From NCBI RefSeq assembly GCF_003112555.1, contig NZ_BEWB01000005.1:434001-498000 (forward strand): a stretch of 64,000 nt of DNA. The letters are read 5' to 3'. A program made the translations under genes and the position numbers. Shown here piece by piece: positions 17,672 through 26,131 of this stretch. Below the pieces are notes generated by a model, which worked only from the letters and a program-made list of their open reading frames with translations, was not told the origin of the DNA and made no database searches. The stretch comes from Streptomyces coelicoflavus (lineage in GTDB: Bacteria > Actinomycetota > Actinomycetes > Streptomycetales > Streptomycetaceae). How positions within the stretch are numbered: position 1 is the stretch's first letter; the number at the start of each line of letters is the position of its first letter.

Positions 17672-18745
17672 ATGTCATCGGGAACGCCGGAAGCCGGCAG
17701 GACGCCCCCGGGCAAGCGGACGGTCGACGACGGGTCGGCGCGGCAGCCGGGGATGACCGATGTCGCCCGGCTCGCCGGCGTCTCCGCCCAGACGGTGTCC
17801 CGCACCCTGGCCGGCCACCCCAACGTCCAGCAGAAGACCCGCGCCAAGGTGCTCGCCGCGGTCGAGCAGCTCGGCTACCGCAAGAACAACGCGGCACGCA
17901 TGCTGTCGTCGGGGCGCAGCCGGACGATCGGCGTCGTGACGCTTCAGACCACCTTCTACTCCCGGGCGAACCTGATCTTCGGCATCGAGACCGCGGCCCG
18001 CGGGGCCGGGTACGCGGTCAGCACCGCGACCACGGCGTCACTGGACACCGCGGCGATCGAGGGTGCGCTGTCCCGGCTGGCGGAGCAGGACGTGGAGGGC
18101 GTGATCCTCTCGGTGCCGCTGGTCCACGTGAGCCCGCGGATCGAGCAGCTCACCCGCTCGGTACCGACCGTGACCGTCGACGGGTCGAGAACCCCGGCGA
18201 CCGAGGTCGTGGCCGTCGACCAGACCCTGGCGGCGCGGCTGGCGACCCGTCACCTCATTGAGCTGGGCCACGAGGCGGTCTGGCACGTCGCGGGGCCGGC
18301 CGAGTGGCTCGACGCCGCCAGCCGCGGTGCCGGCTGGCGCGACACCCTGGAGGAGGCGGGACTGCCCGTGCCGCCGGTGCTGGAGGGGGACTGGACGCCT
18401 GCCTCCGGTTACCGCAACGGACTGGTCCTGGGCAAGATCCCCGACGTCACCGCGGTGTTCGTGGCCAGCGACGAGATGGCCTTCGGAGTGGTCCGCGCCC
18501 TGCACGAACTCGGCCGCCGGGTGCCGCGGGACATCTCCGTCGTCGGAGTGGACGACATCGCGCTCGCCGAGTACTGCTCGCCCTCGCTGACCACGGTCGC
18601 CCAGCCGTTCGCCGAGATGGGTGCCCTCGCGGTCGCCCACCTGCTGCGGCACATCGCGGACCCGGGCGCTGCCCCGGAACCCGCCTCCGTCGAGCCCGCC
18701 CTGGTCGTGCGCGCCAGCACGGCCGCGCCCCGGACGCGGGCGTAG
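17672..18745 (+). CDS. LacI-family transcriptional regulator of the O-glycan module
   Basis: ATG 17672 has GGAGAGG 7 bp upstream. The 357-residue protein has a LacI helix-turn-helix at about 29-49 (TDVARLAGVSAQTVSRTLAG), the hinge region LGYRKNNAARMLSSGRS and a periplasmic-binding-protein-type sugar domain (TIGVVTLQTTFYSRANLI, VFVASDEMAFGVVRAL, ISVVGVDDIALAEYCSP). It lies beside the O3 operator and 6 kb from O1/O2. It is the obvious candidate repressor of GH101, GH35 and possibly nanT, with a galactose- or GalNAc-containing inducer. The regulon assignment is inference from the shared sites. Confidence 0.9.
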   Translation: MSSGTPEAGRTPPGKRTVDDGSARQPGMTDVARLAGVSAQTVSRTLAGHPNVQQKTRAKVLAAVEQLGYRKNNAARMLSSGRSRTIGVVTLQTTFYSRANLIFGIETAARGAGYAVSTATTASLDTAAIEGALSRLAEQDVEGVILSVPLVHVSPRIEQLTRSVPTVTVDGSRTPATEVVAVDQTLAARLATRHLIELGHEAVWHVAGPAEWLDAASRGAGWRDTLEEAGLPVPPVLEGDWTPASGYRNGLVLGKIPDVTAVFVASDEMAFGVVRALHELGRRVPRDISVVGVDDIALAEYCSPSLTTVAQPFAEMGALAVAHLLRHIADPGAAPEPASVEPALVVRASTAAPRTRA

Positions 18746-18765
18746 TCGCAACGGCCGAGACACGG

Positions 18766-19392
18766 TCAGACGCGCACTTCGGGGGGAAAGCCCGTCCATC
18801 GCAGCTCGTCGGGCAGGTGCCGCATGTCGTTGGCGACGAGGACGGAGGCCGCCCGGCCGGGGGCGTACCGGATGACCGTGAGCGCCGCGTTGCCGTGGTT
18901 GAGGCCGAGCCAGCGCCACTTCGGCGCGTGCATGGCGTCCCGGACCAGCCAGGCGATGAGGAAGTTGTGGGTGACGACCAGGTCGTGGCGGTCCTCCGCG
19001 CCGTCCGTGACCGCCCCGGTGAACCGGCGCAGCGCCAGCCGGGCGAGTTCGGGGCCGCGCTCGCGTTCCTCCTGGCCGGCACCGGCGAGGAAGCGCAGGT
19101 AGAAGTCCGCGGACTCGGCGGGGAGTTCGGACCGCTCCGGCAGGTGGGGCACGTAGTCACCGGCGGCCTCGCAGGCGTGCGGGGTGACGCCCTTCAGTTC
19201 GGCGGCGACCAGACGTGCGGTCTGCTCCGCCCGTGGCAGCGGGCCGTGGTGGACGGAGGTGAAGGGGACGTCCCTCAGGCGCCTGCCGAGCAGGGCGGCC
19301 TGGCGCCGGCCCGAGTCCGTCAGGTCGCTCTCGTCCGGTGACGCCTCGCCGTGCCGGGCGAGGTAGAGGTAACGGGTGGCCGTGCCGGTCAT
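18766..19392 (-). CDS. Histidine phosphatase (phosphoglycerate mutase-like)
   Basis: The 208-residue product opens with YLYLARHGEASP, the RHG motif carrying the phosphoacceptor His, and has the second conserved His in LVVTHNFLIAWLV. SGRRQAALLGRRL and HHGPLPRAEQTARL are also typical. It belongs to the soluble 2H phosphatases; the substrate cannot be read from the sequence. It is convergent with the LacI gene, with 20 bp between stops, and stands as a single gene. Confidence 0.86.
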   Translation of the reverse strand: MTGTATRYLYLARHGEASPDESDLTDSGRRQAALLGRRLRDVPFTSVHHGPLPRAEQTARLVAAELKGVTPHACEAAGDYVPHLPERSELPAESADFYLRFLAGAGQEERERGPELARLALRRFTGAVTDGAEDRHDLVVTHNFLIAWLVRDAMHAPKWRWLGLNHGNAALTVIRYAPGRAASVLVANDMRHLPDELRWTGFPPEVRV

Positions 19393-19498
19393 CTCGGGGC
19401 TCCCTCGGGGTGCACGGGTGATCTTCCACCTCGACGGACGTCCGGCTACCGTGCCCCGGTTGCCCGCACCGCTCCGGACGTACCGACCCGCGGCCGCC

Positions 19499-21658
19499 TC
19501 ACCGTACGACCTCCGCCCAGACCACCTTGCCCGTCTCCGTCCAGCGCACCCCCCACCGGGTGGTGAGCCGGTGCACCACGTGCAGGCCGCGGCCGCCGTC
19601 GTCGAGGAGCCCGGCCCGGCCGAGCCGCGGTCTGCCGTTGCCGGTGTCGCCGACCTCGCACAGCAGGCCGGGGCCGTCCCGGATCAGCCGGACGGTGATG
19701 GGCCCGCCGGCGTGGCGGACCGCGTTGGTGACGAGTTCGCTGACCAGGAGCAGCACACTGTCCCGGGTGCCGTCCCTGGTGCGCCACTGCCGCAGCAGCG
19801 CGGAGACCAGCTCGCGGGCCCGGACGGCCGCGTCGTCCCGGGCGGGCAGCCGCCAGGTCGCGGTGTCCTCCTTCCGGTAGCCGATCATGCGCGCGAGCAG
19901 CAGGGTCACGTCGTCGCGCTGGCGCGCCGGCATCACCTCGGACACCACCCGCCGCGCGGCCTGCTGCAACGGGTCCCAGGGGTGCACCGAGGCCACGGCG
20001 TCCGACAGTCTGCCGATGCCCTCGTCGATCGGTACGGCCGGATCCTCGACCAGGCCGTCCGTGTAGAGGGCGAGCAGGGAACCCGGGGGCGCGACGAAGG
20101 TGTGCACGCCGAACGGCTCCCGCAGGGCGAACTCGGCGCCCAGGCCGGGGTGCGGACGGAGCGCGAGGGGACCGGCACGTCCGTCCGGCGACACCAGGAT
20201 CGGCGGGAGGTGGCCCGCGCTGGACAGCGCCACCCGGTGGCTGACCGGGTCGTAGACGGCGATGCAGCACGTCGACCCGAGGGCGCTGTAACCGGCCGCC
20301 AGCCCGGTCTCCGCGTCGTCCAGCAGCGTCACGGTCTCGTCCAGGTGCTCCAGCACCTCGTCGGGCGCGAGTCCCGCGGACAGCAGCGCGCGGGCCTCCA
20401 TGCTCAGCTGGCCCATGGTCGCCGCGGCGCCCAGCCCGTGCCCGACGACGTCACCGACCACCAGCGCGGTACGTCCGTCCGGCAGCGGGAAGCTGTTCAC
20501 CCAGTCACCGCCGACGCCCGCGCTGTCGGGGGTGGTGGGCTGGTAGACGCTGGCGGTCTGGATGGTGCCACCGCCGGACCGCGGCAGCAGCCGGCGCTGA
20601 AGGGCCAGCACCTGCGTGTGCTCGCGCTGGTGCTGTCGGGCCAGGTCCACGTGGTGGGAGGTCCTGGCGACCAGCTCCTCCAGGTCGAGCAGCTCGCTGT
20701 CGGCGAAGGGACGGTCGGCCCGGCGCCAGACCTCCGCCACGCCCAGGACGACGGGCGGATCGCCTTCCAGGACCAGGGGCACGCACGCCACACCCGCCGA
20801 GCGGTCCGAGGGCACCAGAGCACGCACCAGCCGCGGACTTCCGAGTACGCGTTCGATCGCGGCCCGGTCGGGGATGACGATGGACTGCGGGGTGTCGGCA
20901 CGCCGTATGGCCTGCGCCAGCAGGCGGCTCGCCTCGCCGGGGAGATCGTCGCCCAGGGTGACATAGCCCTCGGGCCACGCCCGGTCCGGCACCAGGGCCG
21001 CCCTGCGCAGCCGGATGCGGTCCTGCGCCCGCTCGGTGACCCCCTCGCCCGTCCACACGGCGAAGTCGAGATCGATGGCGGCCACGTCTCCCCAGGCCAG
21101 CAGGGACTCCGCGAGCGACTGCGCGGTCTCGCCGATGTCCAGCGAGGTGCCGATCGCGGTCTCGGCGGCGTACAGGTGCAGCCTCCTGGCCATGGCGATC
21201 AGGGAGACGGTCAGGCCCTCCTGGGGAGCCGCCGCGGGCAGGATGCTCATCGAGACCACCAGCTCCGACCCGTCGGCCCGGCGGAGCCGCTGGACCCGGG
21301 CCACGTGCGCCTCACCGGTCTCGAGGACCTGCCGCAACCGGCGGGTGACCGTCGGTACGTCCCCCTGCGGCAGCAGATCGACGAACGGACTCCCGGTCGG
21401 GGCGTCCAGCCCCGCGAAGACGGGCGCCTCGAGATTGCGGTGGGTGACTCTCAGCTCCCGGTCGAGATTGACCGCGCCGAGGATCTGCTCCTGGGGGCCC
21501 GCTGCCGGAACGTCCTGCTCCGGCGGGGCGCCGGCAGGGTCGGACGGTGACCCGGCGGGGCCGGGCGCCGCCGCCTGGCCCCGCGGGATGTAGCGCCCCA
21601 GGGCGCTGCTGACCAGGTCGAACGGCGACGAGGACGAAGAGGGGGGTGTGGAGTCCAT
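19499..21658 (-). CDS. PAS-GAF-PP2C(SpoIIE)-HATPase signalling phosphatase
   Basis: The 719-residue protein has a low-complexity N-terminus, a PAS-like domain (about 55-160, ILGAVNLDRELRVTHRN), a GAF domain (about 185-345), a SpoIIE-type PP2C phosphatase (about 365-575, VGGDWVNSFPLPDGR, LVVGDVVGHGLGAA, LALYTDGLVED, DDVTLLLARM) and a C-terminal GHKL ATPase (about 590-719, LLVSELVTNAVRHAGG, GDTGNGRPR, GGRGLHVVHRL). This architecture is expanded in Streptomyces and typically controls anti-sigma/anti-anti-sigma partner switching. No sigma factor or antagonist gene is adjacent, so its partner is unknown. Confidence 0.9.
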   Translation of the reverse strand: MDSTPPSSSSSPFDLVSSALGRYIPRGQAAAPGPAGSPSDPAGAPPEQDVPAAGPQEQILGAVNLDRELRVTHRNLEAPVFAGLDAPTGSPFVDLLPQGDVPTVTRRLRQVLETGEAHVARVQRLRRADGSELVVSMSILPAAAPQEGLTVSLIAMARRLHLYAAETAIGTSLDIGETAQSLAESLLAWGDVAAIDLDFAVWTGEGVTERAQDRIRLRRAALVPDRAWPEGYVTLGDDLPGEASRLLAQAIRRADTPQSIVIPDRAAIERVLGSPRLVRALVPSDRSAGVACVPLVLEGDPPVVLGVAEVWRRADRPFADSELLDLEELVARTSHHVDLARQHQREHTQVLALQRRLLPRSGGGTIQTASVYQPTTPDSAGVGGDWVNSFPLPDGRTALVVGDVVGHGLGAAATMGQLSMEARALLSAGLAPDEVLEHLDETVTLLDDAETGLAAGYSALGSTCCIAVYDPVSHRVALSSAGHLPPILVSPDGRAGPLALRPHPGLGAEFALREPFGVHTFVAPPGSLLALYTDGLVEDPAVPIDEGIGRLSDAVASVHPWDPLQQAARRVVSEVMPARQRDDVTLLLARMIGYRKEDTATWRLPARDDAAVRARELVSALLRQWRTRDGTRDSVLLLVSELVTNAVRHAGGPITVRLIRDGPGLLCEVGDTGNGRPRLGRAGLLDDGGRGLHVVHRLTTRWGVRWTETGKVVWAEVVR

Positions 21659-21842
21659 GCGGCTCCCTCAGCTCACTCGCCACCCCCGGCCCAGTGCCGG
21701 GGCCGTACCCGAACCCGTGCGGAAGAGCCCCGAGTACCCCGACCGCACACCCCATTCAATAACACCCGCGGACGCTTCGCCCACACCGGCGGGCCGCACC
21801 GCGAACACGGAAGGTGACGGCGTCCCGCTCCCGCGGCCTCCC

Positions 21843-23027
21843 CTACAGCCATTCCCCTTCGAGGGCGGTGGCCGTGAGGCCGGGTGCCGCCGCGTACAGG
21901 ACGGCACGGCTGCCCGCCTTCTGCCCGGCGTCGTGCGCCCGGCGCAGGATGTCGAACACGGCGGCGCCCCCGCGGTTGCCGGTGGTGTAGCTGTCCCGGC
22001 TGTACTCCAGGAGTCCCGACGGCCACTCGTCGGGCATCGTCTGCTCCATGTACTCCAGCACCCGGGTGCCGCCGGGGTGGGCGAGCAGGACGTCGGGGTG
22101 CCAGGCGGCGGGGTCGTCCTCGTAGCGGACGCGGAGCCACTCCCACATCGCGGTGACCGTCTCCTGCACCGCCCGCGGCCCGCGCCGGTCCATCACGAAG
22201 TGGGTGCCGTCCGCCCACGTCTCCAGGCGGTGCAGGTCCCGCGTGCCCGGCAGGGTGTGGTGCCAGGCGGCGTCCAGCCGGAGCACCGACTCGGGCCTCG
22301 GGCGGCCGGTGACCACCGCGGCGACCGCGGTGTCCGCGAACAGCAGCCGGACGATCAGGGACTCCAGGGTGTCGTCGGCGGGCTGGTAGGTGGTGCTCAG
22401 CGCCTCGGAGATCACGACCAGGACCACCCGGTCCGGGTCCGCCGCCACCAGGTCCGCCGCCAGCGCCAGCGAACGGGTCCCGGCCACGCAGGCCCACTGC
22501 GTGGCCGGCAGCAGCATGGTGTCGCCGCGCAGCGGGAGCCGGTTGGCCAGGGCGACGTCCAGTCCGGGCAGCGCCGGGGTGGTGGAGTTGCTGGTGATCA
22601 GGCAGTCGACGTCCGCGACGTCCAGACCGGCGGCTTGCAGGGCACCGCGCGCCGCACGCTCCCCGTAGGCCTGCACGGCCTCCCAGGCCGGGGCGGTGCG
22701 CTCCTGGACGGTCTGCGGCGCGGGCACCGCCTCGAGAGCGGCGATCACGCGGTCCGCGTCCTGCTCGGTGAACCCGTCGCGGATCAGCGCCTCCCGGGCG
22801 GCCCCCGCGCCGGCCGTACCGGCACCGCGCCCGGCGCCGGGCGCGACGGCGGCCTCCAGGGGGAGCATCCAGCCGCGGGTCTCGATACCCGTACTGGCCG
22901 CGATGCCGTCGATCCGCGGCGCCCACGCCGCGTCTGGGTGCCTGCCGTGTACTTCCGCCACGATCTCTCGGGTGTCCACGGAGTGCTCGCCGTGTATCAC
23001 GGCGGGAGCGCACAGGTATGCGGCCAC
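21843..23027 (-). CDS. Type III polyketide synthase
   Basis: GTG 23027 is preceded by AAAGG at 8 bp and gives 394 residues. The chalcone-synthase-like catalytic triad is visible: Cys180 (LPATQWACVAGTRS), His317 (LLAHPGGTRVLEYM) and Asn351 (YTTGNRGGAAVFDIL). It makes an aromatic or pyrone product from malonyl-CoA and an unknown starter. Unusual points are an Ala/Gly-rich insertion near 60-77 and an APGLTAT end where GFGPG-type text is usual. No tailoring genes lie beside it. Its upstream region carries three GAGCGGGTGAG repeats. Confidence 0.88.
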   Translation of the reverse strand: MAAYLCAPAVIHGEHSVDTREIVAEVHGRHPDAAWAPRIDGIAASTGIETRGWMLPLEAAVAPGAGRGAGTAGAGAAREALIRDGFTEQDADRVIAALEAVPAPQTVQERTAPAWEAVQAYGERAARGALQAAGLDVADVDCLITSNSTTPALPGLDVALANRLPLRGDTMLLPATQWACVAGTRSLALAADLVAADPDRVVLVVISEALSTTYQPADDTLESLIVRLLFADTAVAAVVTGRPRPESVLRLDAAWHHTLPGTRDLHRLETWADGTHFVMDRRGPRAVQETVTAMWEWLRVRYEDDPAAWHPDVLLAHPGGTRVLEYMEQTMPDEWPSGLLEYSRDSYTTGNRGGAAVFDILRRAHDAGQKAGSRAVLYAAAPGLTATALEGEWL

Positions 23028-23056
23028 GTTCGGCACCTTTCTACGGATTCTGCGAG

Positions 23057-23103
23057 GAGCGGGTGAGCAGCAGATGAGCGGGTGAGTCTGCGGAGCGGGT
23101 GAG
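23057..23103 (+). repeat. Three direct repeats GAGCGGGTGAG upstream of type III PKS
   Basis: Identical 11-bp copies start at 23057, 23076 and 23093, spaced 19 and 17 bp, and lie 30-76 bp upstream of the PKS start. Direct-repeat arrays at promoters are typical binding sites for activators such as SARP/OmpR-type proteins. Whether that applies here is inference. Confidence 0.7.
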
Positions 23104-23144
23104 CCGTGGGGGAGGGGCAGCGTCACGCGTGCTGTGGCGTGGCT

Positions 23145-23221
23145 CACTTCGACGTGCGTCGGCCAAGTCGTCGGCGGCGCACACCACTTCGGGCCACTTC
23201 GGGGCGGCGCTTCGTACTTCG
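23145..23221 (+). repeat. Helically phased CACTTCG heptamers
   Basis: CACTTCG starts at 23145, 23185 and 23195, and TACTTCG at 23215. The spacings are 40, 10 and 20 bp, all multiples of one helical turn. The first copy extends to GCTCACTTCGA, an 11-bp match to 37251-37261 in front of the thiolase gene of the steroid cluster. Confidence 0.6.
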
Positions 23222-23385
23222 AGCATGGCGGCGAAAGGGGCATTTGCGCAGTGACCCACGCAACTTGGGCGGCATCGGGATGCGTGAGACGGCGCACACG
23301 CCGAGGTGCGCGCCGAGGGTGGCCGCGGCGGCAAAAGAGCCGGCCCGTATCTCTTCTCACCGTTCGGGAGCGCTGTTACATTCCG

Positions 23386-23402
23386 GAAAACAAGAATTCA
23401 TT
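23386..23402 (+). promoter_or_regulatory. A/T-rich motif shared with the thiolase promoter
   Basis: GAAAACAAGAATTCATT lies 24 bp upstream of the IclR start. The thiolase promoter carries GAAAACTAGAATTCGTT on the minus strand at 37263-37279, a 15 of 17 match. It is a candidate operator, possibly for the IclR protein itself or the TetR protein of the island. Confidence 0.6.
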
Positions 23403-23425
23403 TCAGTCTGTGACTGGAGGCTCCC

Positions 23426-24325
23426 ATGACGGCTGTCGATGGTCTTTCCACCGAGCACGCGCCGGTCCGTCGAGAGTTGCCGCCGTCGATGGTCGAGCGG
23501 GTGACGCTCATCATGGACCTGTTCGAGGGCCGCACAGCCCGGCTGTCCCTGGAGGAAGTGGCCCGGTGCACCCGGCTGCCCCGGTCGACGGCGCACCGGA
23601 TCCTCGACCAGCTGGTGCGGCTGCGCTGGCTCGAACACACCGGCCTGGGCTACGGACTGGGGCGCCGGGCCCTCGGCTTCGGCGGCGGAGACGGGGCGCA
23701 CAGCAGGATCCGCGAGGCCGCAGCCGCCCGGTTGCACCAGCTCCAGCTCCGGACCGGACTCGTCGTCCACCTGGCCGTCCTCGACGGCGCGGAGGTCTAC
23801 TACCTGGACAAGGTCGGGGGCCGGTTCGCCGCGACCGTCCCCTCGCGCGTCGGCGGCCGGGCACCGGCCCACTCGACGGCACTCGGCAAGGCCATGCTCG
23901 CCTGGCTCGAACCGGAGGACGTCGAGGCCCGGGCCGGCGAGTCCATCGGCCGGCTGACCCAGCGCACGATCTGCGACATGGGCACCCTGCACCAGGAACT
24001 GGACCGCATCCGGCGCCGGCACGGGCTCGCCTTCGAGCGCGGAGAGTGCTTCCCCGACATCGCCTGCGCGGCCACCGCGGTGCGCGGCCCCGACGGACCG
24101 GTCGCCGCGATCTCCTTGGTGGGGGACGCCTGGTCGCCGCTGGAGAAGGTCGCCCCGCTGGTGGTGGACGCCGCCCGGCAGGTGTCGCGGGAGTTGTTCC
24201 CCCGCCGGCAGGCCCCGGTCCGGGCGCCGCGCAGGACGGCGTCCGCCCCCGTGCCGGAGGAGACGTGGTCCGCGCAGGCCATGGACCGTCTGCTCGCCGC
24301 GGGACAGTACGGCGACTGGCAGTAG
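23426..24325 (+). CDS. IclR-family transcriptional regulator
   Basis: The 299-residue protein has a winged helix at about 41-75 (LSLEEVARCTRLPRSTAHRILDQL) and an IclR effector domain at about 88-260 (LRTGLVVHLAVLDGAEVYYLDKV, HSTALGKAMLA, ERGECFPDIACAATAV, AAISLVG). A ribosome site, GGAGG, is 6 bp upstream. It marks the left end of the steroid island and is convergent with hsaB, so it is a candidate regulator of the island. A C-terminal Arg/Pro-rich extension of about 35 residues is unusual. Confidence 0.9.
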   Translation: MTAVDGLSTEHAPVRRELPPSMVERVTLIMDLFEGRTARLSLEEVARCTRLPRSTAHRILDQLVRLRWLEHTGLGYGLGRRALGFGGGDGAHSRIREAAAARLHQLQLRTGLVVHLAVLDGAEVYYLDKVGGRFAATVPSRVGGRAPAHSTALGKAMLAWLEPEDVEARAGESIGRLTQRTICDMGTLHQELDRIRRRHGLAFERGECFPDIACAATAVRGPDGPVAAISLVGDAWSPLEKVAPLVVDAARQVSRELFPRRQAPVRAPRRTASAPVPEETWSAQAMDRLLAAGQYGDWQ

Positions 24326-24334
24326 ACGGGGGCA

Positions 24335-24363
24335 CCGCCCCGGCCCCGGTGAGTCCGGGGCGG
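24335..24363. terminator. Hairpin between convergent IclR gene and hsaB
   Basis: CCGCCCCGG (24335-24343) and CCGGGGCGG (24355-24363) form a perfect 9-bp stem with an 11-nt loop between two converging stop codons. Confidence 0.65.
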
Positions 24364-24403
24364 GCCGGGCGGGACCGGTACGGGTCTCCGAACGCCCCGC
24401 CGC

Positions 24404-24979
24404 TCACCCCCAGTGGTCGCCCCACCCCCACACGTCGGGGGCCGAGACCGCTGCCGCGGCCGTGCTCCGGACGCCGAAGCCGCCGCGGAAGAAGAGCATC
24501 GGATCCCGCTCGGTCACGGTCTCCAGGGCGAGGACCCGGCCCACCACCACGTCGTGGTCCCCGGCCGGGTGCACGGCGTGGACGTCGGCGTGCACCCGGG
24601 TCAGGACGCCGGGCAGCGACGGAGTGCCCCAGCGGGACAGCTCCCAGTCCAGCCCCTCGTACTTGCGGCCCCTGCTGGACCCGAACCGGCCGCACAGGTC
24701 CGTCTGTTCCGCGCCGAGGATGTTCACGCCGAACCGGCCCGACTCCCTGATCCTCGGCCAGGCGCGCCCCCGGTGGTCCGCGCAGAACAGGACCAGGGGC
24801 GGTTCGAGCGAGACGGACGCGAAGGACTGGCAGGCGAACCCCACCGGGGCGCCGTCCCGGCCCGTCCCCGTCACCACGGTCACGCCGGACGCGAAGGTGC
24901 CCATGACGCGCCGCATCCGCAGGGGCGTCGGCTCGGTCTCCTCGGCGGCCTCGGGCGGGGACAGGGACTCTGCGGTCAT
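24404..24979 (-). CDS. hsaB: Flavin reductase component of 3-HSA hydroxylase (HsaB-like)
   Basis: ATG 24979 is preferred to GTG 24988 because GAGG is then 8 bp upstream; the product has 191 residues. The flavin-reductase-like domain shows MRRVMGTFASGVTVVTG, GFACQSFASVSLEPPLVLFC and RFGVNILGAEQTDLCGRF. HsaB supplies reduced flavin to HsaA, which hydroxylates 3-HSA in steroid ring degradation. The partner hsaA is on the opposite strand 6 kb away in the divergent operon. The assignment to HsaB rests on context, because HpaC/DszD-type reductases look alike. Confidence 0.8.
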   Translation of the reverse strand: MTAESLSPPEAAEETEPTPLRMRRVMGTFASGVTVVTGTGRDGAPVGFACQSFASVSLEPPLVLFCADHRGRAWPRIRESGRFGVNILGAEQTDLCGRFGSSRGRKYEGLDWELSRWGTPSLPGVLTRVHADVHAVHPAGDHDVVVGRVLALETVTERDPMLFFRGGFGVRSTAAAAVSAPDVWGWGDHWG

Positions 24980-25070
24980 CGGTTTCACCTCGAGGGGGAC
25001 GGTGCGGTGATGTGCCCGGGAGCGGGCAGGGGGCCGAAGCTAGGACACCCTCCGGCCGGGCCGGGTGCCC

Positions 25071-25090
25071 GTTCCCGATGAGTGGAACCA
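25071..25090. promoter_or_regulatory. Steroid-island motif, variant copy (hsaB/hsaD promoter region)
   Basis: CGATGAGTGGAACCA (25076-25090) matches the CGGTCAGTGGGACCG motif at 10 of 15 positions. GTTCC (25071-25075) and GGAAC (25084-25088) form an overlapping inverted repeat. It lies 97 bp from the hsaB start and 142 bp from the hsaD start in their divergent promoter region. Confidence 0.45.
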
Positions 25091-25231
25091 CCCTCCGGCC
25101 CGGCCCCCCTCGCCGTGCCGAACCCGCCCCCGCCGTACGCATCCCGCTGACCGAGACGCCTCCCGCGCCGCCCGGCCGGCCCTGACTACCGTCCGGGACC
25201 ACCGACCACCGAGGTCCACCGAGGGCAGGGA

Positions 25232-26131
25232 ATGATGACGGAGCTGAGTCACGACTCCACACTGCGCGAACTCCCCACAGATCAGGGTGTGCTGCGCTAC
25301 CACGAGGCCGGAGACGGTCCGCCCCTGCTGCTGTTGCACGGTTCGGGCCCCGGCGTCACCGGCTGGCGCAACTACCGCCACAACCTGGGCACCTTCGCCG
25401 AGCACTTCCGCTGCCTCGTCCTGGAGTTCCCCGGGTTCGGCGTCAGCGACCCGGCCGACGGCCACCCCATGGCGACCGCGGCCTCGGCCGTCACGCGGTT
25501 CCTGGACGGCCTCGGCCTCCAGCGGGTCGACGTCGTCGGCAACTCCATGGGCGGCATCGTCGGCACCCGCTTCGCGCTCGCCCACCCCGACCGGGTGCGC
25601 CGCCTGGTGACGATCGGCGGCATCGGCCGCAACGTGTTCAGCCCGGCGCCCGGTGAAGGCATCAAACTGCTCACCGAGTTCACCGACGCGCCCTCCCGCG
25701 AGGGCCTGGTGCGCTGGCTCCACTCCATGGTGTACGACCCGGCACTGGTGACCGAGGAGCTGATCGAGGAGCGCTGGGCGCAGGCCACCGACCCCGAGAC
25801 GCTCGCGAGCGCCCGCCTGATGTACGGCAGCGAGGCCTTCGCCGCCCGCGCCGCCGCCGCGGCCGCCTCCGACGAGGCACCGTACTGGGCGCTGCTGCAC
25901 CGGCTGAAGGCGAAGACGCTGCTCACCTGGGGCCGCGACGACCGCGTCAGCCCCGTCGACATGGCCCTCCTGCCCATGCGCACCATCCCGGACGCCGAGC
26001 TGCACGTCTTCCCCGACTGCGGGCACTGGGTGATGATCGAGCAGAAGGCCGCCTGGGAGAGCGCCGTTCTCGCCTTCCTGACCCGCGACGCATCGGCCGG
26101 TGCGGACGCGACGCGCAAGGACGCGGCGTGA
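25232..26131 (+). CDS. hsaD: Meta-cleavage product hydrolase HsaD
   Basis: The 299-residue alpha/beta hydrolase has LLLLHGSGPGVTGWRNYRHN (oxyanion region of C-C hydrolases), nucleophile Ser105 in VVGNSMGG, Asp236 in TWGRDDRVSP and His265 in CGHWVMIE. HsaD cleaves the 4,9-DSHA ring-fission product made by HsaC. It is the first gene of the eight-gene operon to 34543. Its stop overlaps the GTG start of kstD by GTGA. Generic aromatic MCP hydrolases are similar, but the hsaA, hsaC, kstD and kshB neighbours fix the pathway. Confidence 0.9.
   Translation: MMTELSHDSTLRELPTDQGVLRYHEAGDGPPLLLLHGSGPGVTGWRNYRHNLGTFAEHFRCLVLEFPGFGVSDPADGHPMATAASAVTRFLDGLGLQRVDVVGNSMGGIVGTRFALAHPDRVRRLVTIGGIGRNVFSPAPGEGIKLLTEFTDAPSREGLVRWLHSMVYDPALVTEELIEERWAQATDPETLASARLMYGSEAFAARAAAAAASDEAPYWALLHRLKAKTLLTWGRDDRVSPVDMALLPMRTIPDAELHVFPDCGHWVMIEQKAAWESAVLAFLTRDASAGADATRKDAA

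Larger units (their letters stand above)
23028..23425. other. Divergent intergenic region, type III PKS / IclR gene
   Basis: These 398 bp contain no gene but are rich in repeats, listed separately: three GAGCGGGTGAG copies next to the PKS, four phased CACTTCG-type heptamers in the middle, and an A/T-rich motif just before the IclR gene. A small antisense-looking open frame over 23106-23429 has no coding character. Confidence 0.65.

Noticed and set aside
19376..21550. A 724-codon plus-strand open frame
   Set aside because: It lies opposite the SpoIIE-type phosphatase, whose PAS, GAF, PP2C and HATPase motifs leave no doubt about the coding strand.
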